A stretch of DNA of 7,022 bases from Dehalococcoidia bacterium (GTDB lineage Bacteria > Chloroflexota > Dehalococcoidia > Plut-88900), in assembly GCA_012270635.1 (NCBI GenBank), contig JAAXHX010000140.1:1-7022 (forward strand). Reading direction: 5' to 3'. Shown piece by piece: positions 1 through 6,249 of this stretch; positions within the stretch are counted from its first letter, which is position 1, and every line of letters starts with the position of its first letter. The position numbers were made by a program, and so were the translations under genes. The notes under the pieces are model-generated. The model searched no databases. It was not told the origin of the DNA and was given only the letters and a program-made list of their open reading frames with translations.

Positions 1-599
1 GACCCTCTCTCGTCCAGCGACGGGATATGGGCTTCTGAAAGCAGGTCTGTAGCGTGTTGGAACGCGGAGGCAAGGTCTTTGGACGAAGGCTTGTCTGTGA
101 GCCGGAACATGTTGGAGATGCGCAGGCTTCCTAGGGACAGGGAGTCGAGGGACTTCAGGGAACGGCGGGCGAACCGCACGATCTCGGTGCTGCCGCCCCC
201 GAGGTCGGCCAGGAGGCCCCGGGCCACGGGCAGACCGTGAATTGCGCCGATGAAGCAGTAGGCGGCCTCCTCGTAGCCGTCGATGATCCTGAAGGTAACG
301 CCGTGCTTTCTTCTCGCGGAATCGGTGACCAAGAAGCCGTTGAGGGACTCCCGCAGGGCCGCCGTGCCCACGGCGTTGACCTCCTTGATGCCGTATCCCG
401 AACAGACGTAGGCGAAGTCCTCAATGGCATCCAGAACACCGGCAACGCCCTCGGGGTCCAGGGCGCCGTCGGCATCGACGTAGGACATAAGGTTCAGGTT
501 GAGGACCTGCTGGGCTATGGGTTCGATGCCGCCGCCGGGATTCAGGCGAATGATCTCGGCCCTCGCCGAGCCGGAGCCGATGTCGATCACCGCGGTCAA
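1..599 (-). CDS. Ppx/GppA-family phosphatase (exopolyphosphatase-like), partial, C-terminus beyond left edge
   Basis: Reading the minus strand gives a continuous frame of the ASKHA-fold Ppx/GppA family, which hydrolyses polyphosphate and/or (p)ppGpp in the cytoplasm. Landmarks in order from the proposed start are VIDIGSGSAR (phosphate-binding loop 1), NAVGTAALRES, FRIIDGYEEAAYCFIGA, ADLGGGSTEIV (phosphate-binding loop 2) and SLSLGSLRISNMF, ending at about residue 199 at the left edge. Order and spacing match the family. Only the N-terminal ASKHA half is present, so polyphosphatase and pppGpp phosphatase cannot be told apart. The usual IDIGSNS loop reads IDIGSGS here. The start is uncertain. 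I chose TTG at 599-597 because it sits four codons before the core IDIGSG strand. No good Shine-Dalgarno precedes it, and the frame stays open back to an ATG at 858-856. The neighbouring gene is divergent, so this gene is transcribed away from the rest of the window. Confidence 0.85.
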   Translation of the reverse strand, partial: MTAVIDIGSGSARAEIIRLNPGGGIEPIAQQVLNLNLMSYVDADGALDPEGVAGVLDAIEDFAYVCSGYGIKEVNAVGTAALRESLNGFLVTDSARRKHGVTFRIIDGYEEAAYCFIGAIHGLPVARGLLADLGGGSTEIVRFARRSLKSLDSLSLGSLRISNMFRLTDKPSSKDLASAFQHATDLLSEAHIPSLDERG

Positions 600-954
600 C
601 GAATCGTCAGTAGAGGTAATGGAGCGCTGCCCCTCATAACTCAAACCGTGTTGCGGCCACTTTTGGAAGGGGCGGAGTTCAGGGTTCAAAACGAGGTAGT
701 GTTCGCAGGGGGGCGGTCCCTTGTCAAGTGCGGAATGACGGGCCCGGCAGCGAGGATCGAATGAAGGCCATCGAGGTTCAAGGTCGATGATAGTACAGCC
801 TTCAAAAGCCGCGCAACGGGCTGGGGAGACTGCTGCCGAGTCGTCTCGTTCCATTTATTTGCACCGCGTCCAACCGACACGTAACTCAATTCACGGGCAC
901 GCCTCAAAACTGGTATAAATGCACAATTCATGTTTGCAGTAGACACAAGACGGT
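600..954. other. Divergent intergenic region (about 355 bp)
   Basis: This is the gap between the phosphatase (reading left) and the surface-protein gene (reading right). It holds a candidate rightward promoter near 890-919. On the minus strand the phosphatase frame is open back to ATG 858-856, but the extra ~86 codons look unconserved and no ribosome binding site precedes that ATG. Small open frames on both strands (237-764 plus, 686-946 minus) resemble no family I know and lack ribosome binding sites, so I do not call them genes. The stretch about 660-740 is G-rich on the plus strand and could be part of a dispersed noncoding repeat, which one window cannot test. I see no RNA gene or convincing terminator. 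Confidence 0.5.
890..919 (+). promoter_or_regulatory. Candidate sigma-70-type promoter for the surface-protein gene
   Basis: A -10-like TATAAA at 914-919 (5 of 6 to consensus) is preceded by TTCACG at 890-895 (4 of 6 to TTGACA) with an 18-nt spacer. Transcription would begin near 926, leaving a leader of roughly 30 nt before the TTG start at 955. The local drop in GC content at 900-950 also fits a promoter. The assignment is by consensus match only, and the -35 box is weak. Confidence 0.4.
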
Positions 955-3900
955 TTGACCAGCTCGCCTAAGCACCGGATTGGAGCGGCCCTGGCAGCCT
1001 TCGCCGTTGCCTGCGCCGCTCTTGTTGGCTGGATGGCCCTGATTTCACTTACTCCTGTAGACGCGAGCACCGTGGACATGATCGAGGTGACGGAGATCAC
1101 CAAGACCGGGGCCAAGGTGACTGTTACCCTCGGCGGGGGCGCTGACTCGGGATTAGTCTATTGGCGTTATCGGACCACCACGCCGGAGGGGCAGTGGCTC
1201 GGGAACGACAGGGTTTCCGTAATCAACGGCGTTGCCGTATTTACCCTTACGAGTCTCATCCCCGGGACCGAATACGAGGTCCAGGTTTCCCCGGACAGTA
1301 CCTTTCCTCCGACTGACAGTTTATCGAAGAGTTTCGCCACCCTGGCCCCCGACCCCTTCGCATCGGGGGTGAGCGTGGAAAACGTCACCCAAACGGAGGC
1401 AACAGTACATGTAACCATCGCCCACCCGGGCCCCGAGCCCATGACGGTCTACGTGCGTTACCGCACCGATGACAGCCAACCCTGGAGCGACCCGCCAGTG
1501 ACCACTATCGCTACCGATGACACGGCCACGGCAACGTTGTCGGACCTGGCGCCCGGCGCCGATTACGATGTGGAGGCTTCCCTCGGGACCGGATTCATAG
1601 CCGGTGAGACAGCGTCCGCGACTTTCACCACCCTGCTGCCGAGGGTATCCGGGGTGAGGGTCGACGACGTCACTACCTCCGGAGCCACAGTCAACGTGAG
1701 CATCGCCGAGCCGGGGTCGAGGGAAAATACCGTCCACGTACGCTACAGGGTCTCTACCTCAACATCCTGGGACACACTGCCTTCAAGGTCGGTGGCCGGG
1801 GAGACCGCCTTATATGACCTCTCGGGGCTGAGCCCGGGCGCCGTATATGAGGTGGAGGCATCCCTGGATAGCGCTTTCACCACCGATGTGAAGTCGGCGA
1901 ATTTCACCACGCGGTCGCTCCCGAGGATTGGCTCAGTCAACATGGCCGACGTGGGGGAGACCAGTGCAAGCGCCATAATATCCATCATCGATGGGGATGG
2001 GACTATCCTGACGATATACCTGCGTTACCGGGACACGTCCCTCGGGGCTTGGAGCGGCACCCAAACGGGGACTTCCGTGACCGACACCGCGAACATCCCA
2101 TTGGCAGGCCTGACGCCGTATACCGAGTATGAAGTGGAGGTCTCCCTGGAGAGCGGATTTAGCGAAGTTGTCTCCGCGGCGTTCACGACTGCGGAAGTGA
2201 GAGTTGTCGTCTCCTCGCTCTCATTTGAACACGTGACCCGGGACACGGCGACGGTCACCGTAGGCATCGCCAACCCGGGGAGCCTTGCGACGGTCTATCT
2301 GCACTATCGCCAGCAAGGGATGAGGGCCTGGAGCGCTCCCGAGACCCGCGCTACGTCCTACGACAGCGTTCGGTTTACTCTTACGGGCCTGGAAACGGAC
2401 ACGGTCTATGAAATGGAGGCATCCCTCGCCCCCGATTTTCCTGCAAGCGACACCCTGTACGCCGCCTTCACCACAGCCCCACCCGCCGGCATCTCGGGAG
2501 TGCGGGTGGATGGCCTCACTCATACGGGAGCCAGGGTCATAGTAGACCTCGAAGACCCACGAGACCGGGCTACGGTCCATCTGCGCTACCGAGCCCGCGG
2601 TACGGTGGCGTGGTCGGGGCCTGAGAGTCGGGTCACCTCCTCCGGCGGGGCCCGCTTTGTCCTTACAGACCTCATTGCGGACACGGATTACGAGGTAGAG
2701 GCGACCACAGACCCCAACTTCCCCGCTAGGAATACGGCTTACGAGACCTTCAGCACCGCACCTGCTCCCGCAATCTCCAGCGTGAGGGTGTCAGGTGTCT
2801 CCGATATAGGGGCCACGGTTACCGTGAACATCAGGGGACGGCAGCCCGGGACAAGGGTCTTTCATCGCCATCGTGCCAGCGGCGACCAGACGTGGAGCAT
2901 CCCGGAAGTGCGCACCACTTCCACGGCCAGTGCGCGCTTTACCTTGTCGGGCCTGACGGCGGATACGGAGTACGAGGTGGAAGCCTCCCTGGACGGAGAC
3001 TTCAGCGTCCCGGTGTCCAAGGCCTTCACCACGGCGGCCAAGGGGCCGACCGTCTCGGGGTTCATTGGAGGCTCTATAACCCCGACTACCGCCGAGGTGA
3101 CGGTCAACATCAACGACCCCCAGGACAGGATGACGGTCTACTTACGCCACCGAGTTTGGGGATCGAGCGCCTGGAGTGACCCCGAGACCCACACCGCCTC
3201 CACTACAGATGCCACCTTCGAGCTCATGGGCCTGACCCCTGGCGCCACCTATGAGATCGAGGCGTCCATGGACCGCAGCTTCTCGGGGGCGGATACGGTG
3301 TCGGCAATCTTGACGACGACTTCCGTCGCCAAGGTATCCGCGGTAAACGTCGACGTGGTTACTCAGACAGAGGCCAGGGTGACGGTCTCCATCTCCCATG
3401 CGGAGGAGATGACCCGGACATTGCATCTGCGCTATCGAGAGTTATCCGATGGCGACTGGACTCAAAGCCAAATTGAAGTGGACACGGCAAATGCTGAAGT
3501 GGCGCTCTCCGGCCTTGTCCCGGATACCGACTACGAAGTCCAGGCCTCGTTGGATGGGTCCTTCCCAACTGTCGACACACAATCCTTGGCGTTCCGCACC
3601 CTGATCGCCGAGACCGAAGAGCCGCCGCCCGTCAGTCCAATTGCCGTCGTCTCCCCCAAGGTCTTATCCTTCACGGTGACCGAGGGTGTGGACAACATTC
3701 AAAGTGCACCGCTCGGAATCTGGAACTCCCTCCACTCTGCCACTATGGAGTTTTTCCTCAACGAAGACATCGGCTGGCTGTCCGTAGACCCGGGAGCAGG
3801 TTCGTCCCTGCACCCAGAGGACGCATTCGCGGCGGTGGTGAAGGTGGATGCCTCGGGGCTGGGGGTGGGGGGTTATAGCGGCGATATTCGGGTGCAGGGC

Positions 3901-4302
3901 AACGCCGAAAACCTGCCCATGAGCATACCCGTTACCCTGACCGTATCCGAGCCCTCACCCACCCCCGAGCCCCCACTGATTCCTGCACCTGCTTCCTCAC
4001 CGACACCCGTGCCCGTCCCCACCCTCGCTCCTATTCCCACGGCTGTACCTGCCCTCGCCCCCAGCGCCCCGGCAACGCCCACGCATACCCCCGCCCCGAC
4101 CCTTACCCCCGGACCTGCCCAAACGGCGCTTTCCACGCCCACCCCAGGCTCAACTGCAACCCCACTCATCCCGCCCTCTCCAACACCACCGGCAGAGGAA
4201 GAAGAGGCTGAAACAGACCTAACCCTGACACTCATCACGGTTACGTTGATACTGATGCTCGTGTTTGTAGTCGGATTCTTCGTCTACCGTAAGAAGACGT
4301 AG
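955..4302 (+). CDS. Secreted, C-terminally membrane-anchored surface protein with nine FN3-like repeats and a BACON-like domain
   Basis: This 1115-residue protein was not recognised as a named gene, but its architecture is clear. Residues 1-37 form a signal peptide: basic KHR at 6-8, hydrophobic 9-32, and probable cleavage after V-D-A at 37. Residues 39-884 hold nine ~93-residue fibronectin type III-like repeats. Residues ~896-997 form a BACON-like beta domain, with WLSVDP at 941 and DASGL..GGYSGDI at 965-977. Residues 998-1080 are a Pro/Thr/Ala stalk, 1081-1088 are acidic, 1089-1110 are a transmembrane helix, and the protein ends YRKKT. The basic tail predicts N-outside, C-inside topology, so the repeats project from the cell surface. 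No catalytic motif is visible. Adhesion or glycan/particle binding is inferred from the domains. The start is TTG 955, because an in-frame TAG lies at 940-942 and the signal peptide follows directly. The Shine-Dalgarno is weak (AGACGG at 948-953). The gene is probably monocistronic from its own promoter, although no terminator separates it from the next unit. Confidence 0.9.
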   Translation: MTSSPKHRIGAALAAFAVACAALVGWMALISLTPVDASTVDMIEVTEITKTGAKVTVTLGGGADSGLVYWRYRTTTPEGQWLGNDRVSVINGVAVFTLTSLIPGTEYEVQVSPDSTFPPTDSLSKSFATLAPDPFASGVSVENVTQTEATVHVTIAHPGPEPMTVYVRYRTDDSQPWSDPPVTTIATDDTATATLSDLAPGADYDVEASLGTGFIAGETASATFTTLLPRVSGVRVDDVTTSGATVNVSIAEPGSRENTVHVRYRVSTSTSWDTLPSRSVAGETALYDLSGLSPGAVYEVEASLDSAFTTDVKSANFTTRSLPRIGSVNMADVGETSASAIISIIDGDGTILTIYLRYRDTSLGAWSGTQTGTSVTDTANIPLAGLTPYTEYEVEVSLESGFSEVVSAAFTTAEVRVVVSSLSFEHVTRDTATVTVGIANPGSLATVYLHYRQQGMRAWSAPETRATSYDSVRFTLTGLETDTVYEMEASLAPDFPASDTLYAAFTTAPPAGISGVRVDGLTHTGARVIVDLEDPRDRATVHLRYRARGTVAWSGPESRVTSSGGARFVLTDLIADTDYEVEATTDPNFPARNTAYETFSTAPAPAISSVRVSGVSDIGATVTVNIRGRQPGTRVFHRHRASGDQTWSIPEVRTTSTASARFTLSGLTADTEYEVEASLDGDFSVPVSKAFTTAAKGPTVSGFIGGSITPTTAEVTVNINDPQDRMTVYLRHRVWGSSAWSDPETHTASTTDATFELMGLTPGATYEIEASMDRSFSGADTVSAILTTTSVAKVSAVNVDVVTQTEARVTVSISHAEEMTRTLHLRYRELSDGDWTQSQIEVDTANAEVALSGLVPDTDYEVQASLDGSFPTVDTQSLAFRTLIAETEEPPPVSPIAVVSPKVLSFTVTEGVDNIQSAPLGIWNSLHSATMEFFLNEDIGWLSVDPGAGSSLHPEDAFAAVVKVDASGLGVGGYSGDIRVQGNAENLPMSIPVTLTVSEPSPTPEPPLIPAPASSPTPVPVPTLAPIPTAVPALAPSAPATPTHTPAPTLTPGPAQTALSTPTPGSTATPLIPPSPTPPAEEEEAETDLTLTLITVTLILMLVFVVGFFVYRKKT
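1069..3606 (+). repeat. Array of nine FN3-like domain repeats (protein-level tandem repeat)
   Basis: Approximate unit starts are 1069, 1357, 1642, 1924, 2203, 2488, 2770, 3046 and 3331, giving units of 276-288 nt. Each unit carries the same landmarks in order: a T.T.A.VTV.I strand, a VY/VH-L-RYR strand, a Trp about ten residues on, an L.GL.P.T.YEVEASLD..F segment (the FN3 Tyr-containing strand) and a closing FTT. The first unit is the most divergent (YEVQVSPDSTF). Units 7 and 8 read RHR instead of RYR. DNA identity between units is only local, for example around the YEVEASL codons at 1846, 2128 and 2971. This suggests old duplication with drift rather than recent expansion. Confidence 0.85.
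3640..3945 (+). other. BACON-like / Ig-like beta-sandwich domain within the surface protein
   Basis: Residues about 896-997 differ from the FN3 units. They run VSPKVLSFTVTEG, then a Trp-containing strand, then WLSVDPGAGS, an EDAFAAVVKVDASGL segment, GGYSGDIRV and a closing IPVTLTV strand. The order of W-L-S-V-P, then V-D-x-S-G-L-x-x-G-x-Y-x-G-x-I, then V-P-V-T-L-x-V is characteristic of BACON-type domains, which are often linked to glycan or mucin association. The call is from pattern memory only. Another Ig-like family is possible. Confidence 0.6.
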
Positions 4303-4319
4303 CGCTAGCAAATGGTGGG

Positions 4320-4348
4320 TTGACAAACCATCGGTTTATGTGTAATGT
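4320..4348 (+). promoter_or_regulatory. Promoter of the toxin-antitoxin operon
   Basis: A perfect -35 TTGACA lies at 4320-4325. Seventeen nt downstream is a weak -10, TAATGT at 4343-4348 (3 of 6). The -35 begins only 18 nt after the surface-protein stop codon at 4300-4302, so the toxin-antitoxin pair has its own promoter but could also receive read-through. A weak -10 embedded in a palindrome fits a promoter tuned by a bound repressor. Confidence 0.55.
4325..4337. promoter_or_regulatory. Second inverted repeat, AAACC-N3-GGTTT, in the promoter spacer
   Basis: A 5-bp inverted repeat with a 3-nt centre lies just downstream of TTGACA and 20 nt (centre to centre) from the 14-bp palindrome. It could be a second operator half for cooperative repressor binding. 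No U-tract follows, so it does not look like a terminator for the upstream gene. At this length chance is a real possibility. Confidence 0.3.
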
Positions 4349-4358
4349 GTATACACAT
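4345..4358. promoter_or_regulatory. Perfect 14-bp palindrome, likely antitoxin operator
   Basis: ATGTGTATACACAT is its own reverse complement. It overlaps the proposed -10 and the expected transcription start, 26 nt before the antitoxin ATG. Ribbon-helix-helix antitoxins typically bind short palindromes in their own promoters and repress the operon together with the toxin. Autoregulation here is inferred from position and symmetry. Confidence 0.55.
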
Positions 4359-4373
4359 CACAGTTCTTGAAGT

Positions 4374-4378
4374 GGGAG
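4374..4378 (+). promoter_or_regulatory. Ribosome binding site of the antitoxin gene
   Basis: GGGAG lies six nt before ATG 4385. It decides the start in favour of that ATG over the in-frame TTG at 4367, which would put the Shine-Dalgarno inside the coding region. Confidence 0.65.
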
Positions 4379-4384
4379 ACCATC

Positions 4385-4660
4385 ATGGCCAGGGTGCAAC
4401 TAATAATCCCCGATGAAGACCGAGCGAAGTTTGGCGAACAGGCGCGCAGGGAAGGCATGACGTTGAGCGCGTGGCTCAGGGCTGCAGCCCGTGATCGTCT
4501 TGAGAAGGGGCGACGCTCCGGCATCTTTGAGTCGGATGAGACGCTCGAGGCGTTCTTCCGCCGGTGTGATTCCCATGCGGACCTGTACCGGGAGCCCGAT
4601 TGGGAAGAGACTAGGAAATTGATTGCCGAGGCGCGTCCGTCGGTCGCGGACGCCTTGTGA
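4385..4660 (+). CDS. vapB: Ribbon-helix-helix antitoxin of a VapBC-type toxin-antitoxin system
   Basis: This 91-residue protein begins with a short beta strand (RVQLIIP, residues 3-9), then a helix from DEDRAKF to RREG (10-24), a tight turn at GMTLS, and a second helix SAWLRAAARDRLE (28-40). That is the RHH DNA-binding fold typical of antitoxins. The acidic/aromatic C-terminal tail (about 46-91, including REPDWEETRKLI) is the part expected to wrap and neutralise the toxin. Its neighbour downstream is a PIN-domain protein whose GTG start overlaps this stop codon by 4 nt, which implies translational coupling. The two inverted repeats upstream suggest autorepression. A start at TTG 4367 would add six residues (MKWETI) but loses the ribosome binding site. 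Antitoxins are named by partner, so VapB rests on the toxin call. Confidence 0.85.
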   Translation: MARVQLIIPDEDRAKFGEQARREGMTLSAWLRAAARDRLEKGRRSGIFESDETLEAFFRRCDSHADLYREPDWEETRKLIAEARPSVADAL

Positions 4661-5049
4661 TTTTCGTTGACACCAACGTACTCATGTACGCTGTGGGGTC
4701 GCCTCATCCATTGAAGGTCCGGGCCAGGGAATTCTTCCTGCACTCTCGGCGCAACGGCGCTCCTCTCGTCATGTCGGCGGAAGTTCTCCAAGAACTGTTC
4801 CATGTTTATAGCAGGACTGGTAGATTCCAGACGCTAGAAGATGCGATTTCACTCATCAATGACGCATTTTCGGAGGTCTGGCCACTGGAGAAGGAGGATG
4901 TGGACGAGGCCCGCGCCCTCTACGCTAAACATCCGAACCTACAGGCCCGGGACCTTTGCCATTTGGCGAGTTGCCGAAGGCGAGGGGTGGTAACGATGAT
5001 GACCTTCGACAGGTCTTTATTGGCCGCGGCGGACGCCTTAACAGGCTAG
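4657..5049 (+). CDS. vapC: PIN-domain toxin (VapC-type ribonuclease)
   Basis: This 130-residue protein has the size and motif order of a VapC toxin, a Mg2+-dependent endoribonuclease held inactive by its antitoxin. The acidic cluster of the PIN fold is visible: D5 in VDTNVLMYA, E42/E46 in SAEVLQELF, D99 in ARDLCHLA and D118 in MTFDRSL. These lie at the usual family positions, so the active site looks intact. Start is GTG 4657, overlapping the antitoxin stop as GTGA. No independent Shine-Dalgarno precedes it, so expression probably depends on reinitiation after antitoxin translation, which would keep toxin below antitoxin. The RNA target cannot be predicted from sequence. VapC toxins described so far cut initiator tRNA, other tRNAs or the 23S sarcin-ricin loop. 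Confidence 0.9.
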   Translation: MIFVDTNVLMYAVGSPHPLKVRAREFFLHSRRNGAPLVMSAEVLQELFHVYSRTGRFQTLEDAISLINDAFSEVWPLEKEDVDEARALYAKHPNLQARDLCHLASCRRRGVVTMMTFDRSLLAAADALTG

Positions 5050-5091
5050 TATGCGTCCCCAATTGCACGACCTTGCCCCTTGACGCCCGAT

Positions 5092-5095
5092 AAGG
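5092..5095 (+). promoter_or_regulatory. Weak ribosome binding site of the M20 hydrolase gene
   Basis: AAGG lies nine nt before ATG 5105. In the 55-nt gap after the toxin stop I find no convincing promoter. TTGACG at 5080-5085 is -35-like, but its -10 would fall in the start codon. The gene may be reached by read-through from the toxin-antitoxin unit or from a promoter inside it. Confidence 0.35.
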
Positions 5096-5104
5096 CTACT
5101 GCGA

Positions 5105-6220
5105 ATGGACGACGTCGAAGCATTGGCCCGCAAGTTGATATCCATCGATTCCCAGAGCCACGTGAGCAACGCGTCCGTGGCCGAATTCGTTGCCGATACC
5201 CTCGCCCCCTTCGCCGACGAGGTTGAGCGGATCGAGTACACGGACCCCGGCGGTCGTCACAAGATCTCACTGGTGGCGCGGGTTGGTAACGGCAGAGGGG
5301 GGCTGGCCCTATCGGGGCACATGGACACGGTCCCGGGGCTGGGCTGGGACTCGGACCCCTTTGAAGCGAGGGTTGAAGACGGGAAGATGTACGGGCTGGG
5401 GGCCGTGGACATGAAAGGAGCCATCGCCGCGACCCTGGTGGCTGCAAGAACGTACGCGGGACTCGGGGCACGAGGGCCCCTGACTCTCATCTATACCACC
5501 GACGAAGAGACCGACACCCAGGGCGCCCGTCGGATCGTCGACGAATCGGAACTGTTGAGGTCTATCGGGCCCCGGCACTGCATAGTAGCCGAGCCAACGA
5601 ACCTACGGGTGGTCAACGGGCACAAGGCGGCCATCACCTTCAGCGCGAGTTCTCGGGGCAGGGCGGCCCACAGTTCCAGCGGCAAGGGGCTGAATGCCAA
5701 CATAGCCATGATCCCCTTCATCCACGAGATGGGGCAGCTTTACGAAGAGCTGGTGGAGGACCAAGCCTACTGGGACCCGGACTTCGATCCCCCGTTCCCC
5801 GACTGGAACATCACCATTGACAACCACGGCGCGGCGGCCAACGTGACCGTGCCCCTCAGCACGTGCCGGGTGAACTTCCGCTACACCCGCACCTTGGACC
5901 CCGGCCCCGTGATGGCTCGGGTGCAGGAGTCGGCGGAGAGGGCCGGGCTGGAATTGGAATCGTGGAGCAGTGGCCCCCCGCTCTACCTGCCCCCCGACTC
6001 GGAGCTGGTACAGCTGGCGCTGGAGATCACGGGAGAGCAGGCGCCGATGTCGGTCCCGTACCGCACGGACGCCTGTATCCTGAGCGAGGCAGTGCCGTGC
6101 ATCGTGGTCGGGCCGGGAGACCTGAGGCAGGCCCATACCGTAAACGAATGGGTCAGCGTGGAGCAGCTTCACCGGAGCGTCGATTTGTATATGAAGTTCA
6201 TAGAGGCCGTCTGCCGATAG
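5105..6220 (+). CDS. M20-family metallohydrolase, ArgE/DapE-type deacylase
   Basis: This 371-residue cytoplasmic enzyme (no signal peptide) belongs to the M20 di-zinc amidohydrolases, which include acetylornithine deacetylase, succinyl-diaminopimelate desuccinylase, carboxypeptidase G2 and related deacylases. Expected metal ligands are all visible: H72 in SGHMDTVP, bridging D102 in GAVDMKGA, E135 in TTDEETD, E163 in VAEPTN and H344 in RQAHTVNEW. The catalytic pair is D74 and E134. The dimerisation-domain histidine is H189 in GRAAHSSSG. GPGD..QAH near the C-terminus resembles ArgE, and length fits that subgroup (roughly 370-400). The insert at about 213-232, rich in Asp/Pro/Trp, and the NITIDNHGAAANVTVP stretch belong to the lid domain. 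The substrate is unknown. The adjacent ureohydrolase suggests an acylated nitrogen compound rather than ornithine biosynthesis. Start ATG 5105 fits the family N-terminus. Confidence 0.88.
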   Translation: MDDVEALARKLISIDSQSHVSNASVAEFVADTLAPFADEVERIEYTDPGGRHKISLVARVGNGRGGLALSGHMDTVPGLGWDSDPFEARVEDGKMYGLGAVDMKGAIAATLVAARTYAGLGARGPLTLIYTTDEETDTQGARRIVDESELLRSIGPRHCIVAEPTNLRVVNGHKAAITFSASSRGRAAHSSSGKGLNANIAMIPFIHEMGQLYEELVEDQAYWDPDFDPPFPDWNITIDNHGAAANVTVPLSTCRVNFRYTRTLDPGPVMARVQESAERAGLELESWSSGPPLYLPPDSELVQLALEITGEQAPMSVPYRTDACILSEAVPCIVVGPGDLRQAHTVNEWVSVEQLHRSVDLYMKFIEAVCR

Positions 6221-6236
6221 AGTAAGGCTCGACCTG

Positions 6237-6243
6237 AAGGAGG
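6237..6243 (+). promoter_or_regulatory. Strong Shine-Dalgarno of the ureohydrolase gene
   Basis: AAGGAGG lies six nt before GTG 6250 but 15 nt before the in-frame ATG at 6259. The spacing decides the start in favour of the GTG. It is by far the best ribosome binding site in the window, in contrast to the weak sites of the upstream genes. Confidence 0.75.
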
Positions 6244-6249
6244 CCCGTA

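Noticed and set aside
237..764. 175-codon open frame on the plus strand
   Set aside because: It is antisense to the well-supported Ppx/GppA frame, resembles no family and has no ribosome binding site.
686..946. 86-codon minus-strand frame in the divergent intergenic region
   Set aside because: There is no recognisable domain or Shine-Dalgarno, and it overlaps the candidate promoter of the surface-protein gene.
1006..1017. Lipobox at Cys20 of the surface protein
   Set aside because: Residues before Cys20 (Ala-Val-Ala) fit a lipobox poorly, and the hydrophobic stretch continues beyond the Cys to a better signal peptidase I site at residue 37.
1069..3606. Possible CRISPR array or recent DNA tandem repeat
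   Set aside because: The periodicity is about 280 nt and conserved at protein level only. There are no short identical direct repeats with spacers.
3873..4238. 121-codon minus-strand frame rich in Gly, Val and Ala
   Set aside because: It is the antisense shadow of the Pro/Thr stalk. Its composition is forced by the Pro codons on the plus strand.
4303..4337. Terminator for the surface-protein gene
   Set aside because: The available stems are about 5 bp, overlap the -35 box and are not followed by a T-tract.
5080..5104. Promoter directly before the M20 gene (TTGACG)
   Set aside because: With normal spacing the -10 would fall on the start codon, and no matching hexamer is there.
5603..6172. 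189-codon minus-strand frame, the longest antisense frame over the M20 gene
   Set aside because: The plus-strand frame has all M20 ligands at correct spacing. The antisense product shows no family features and arises from high GC.
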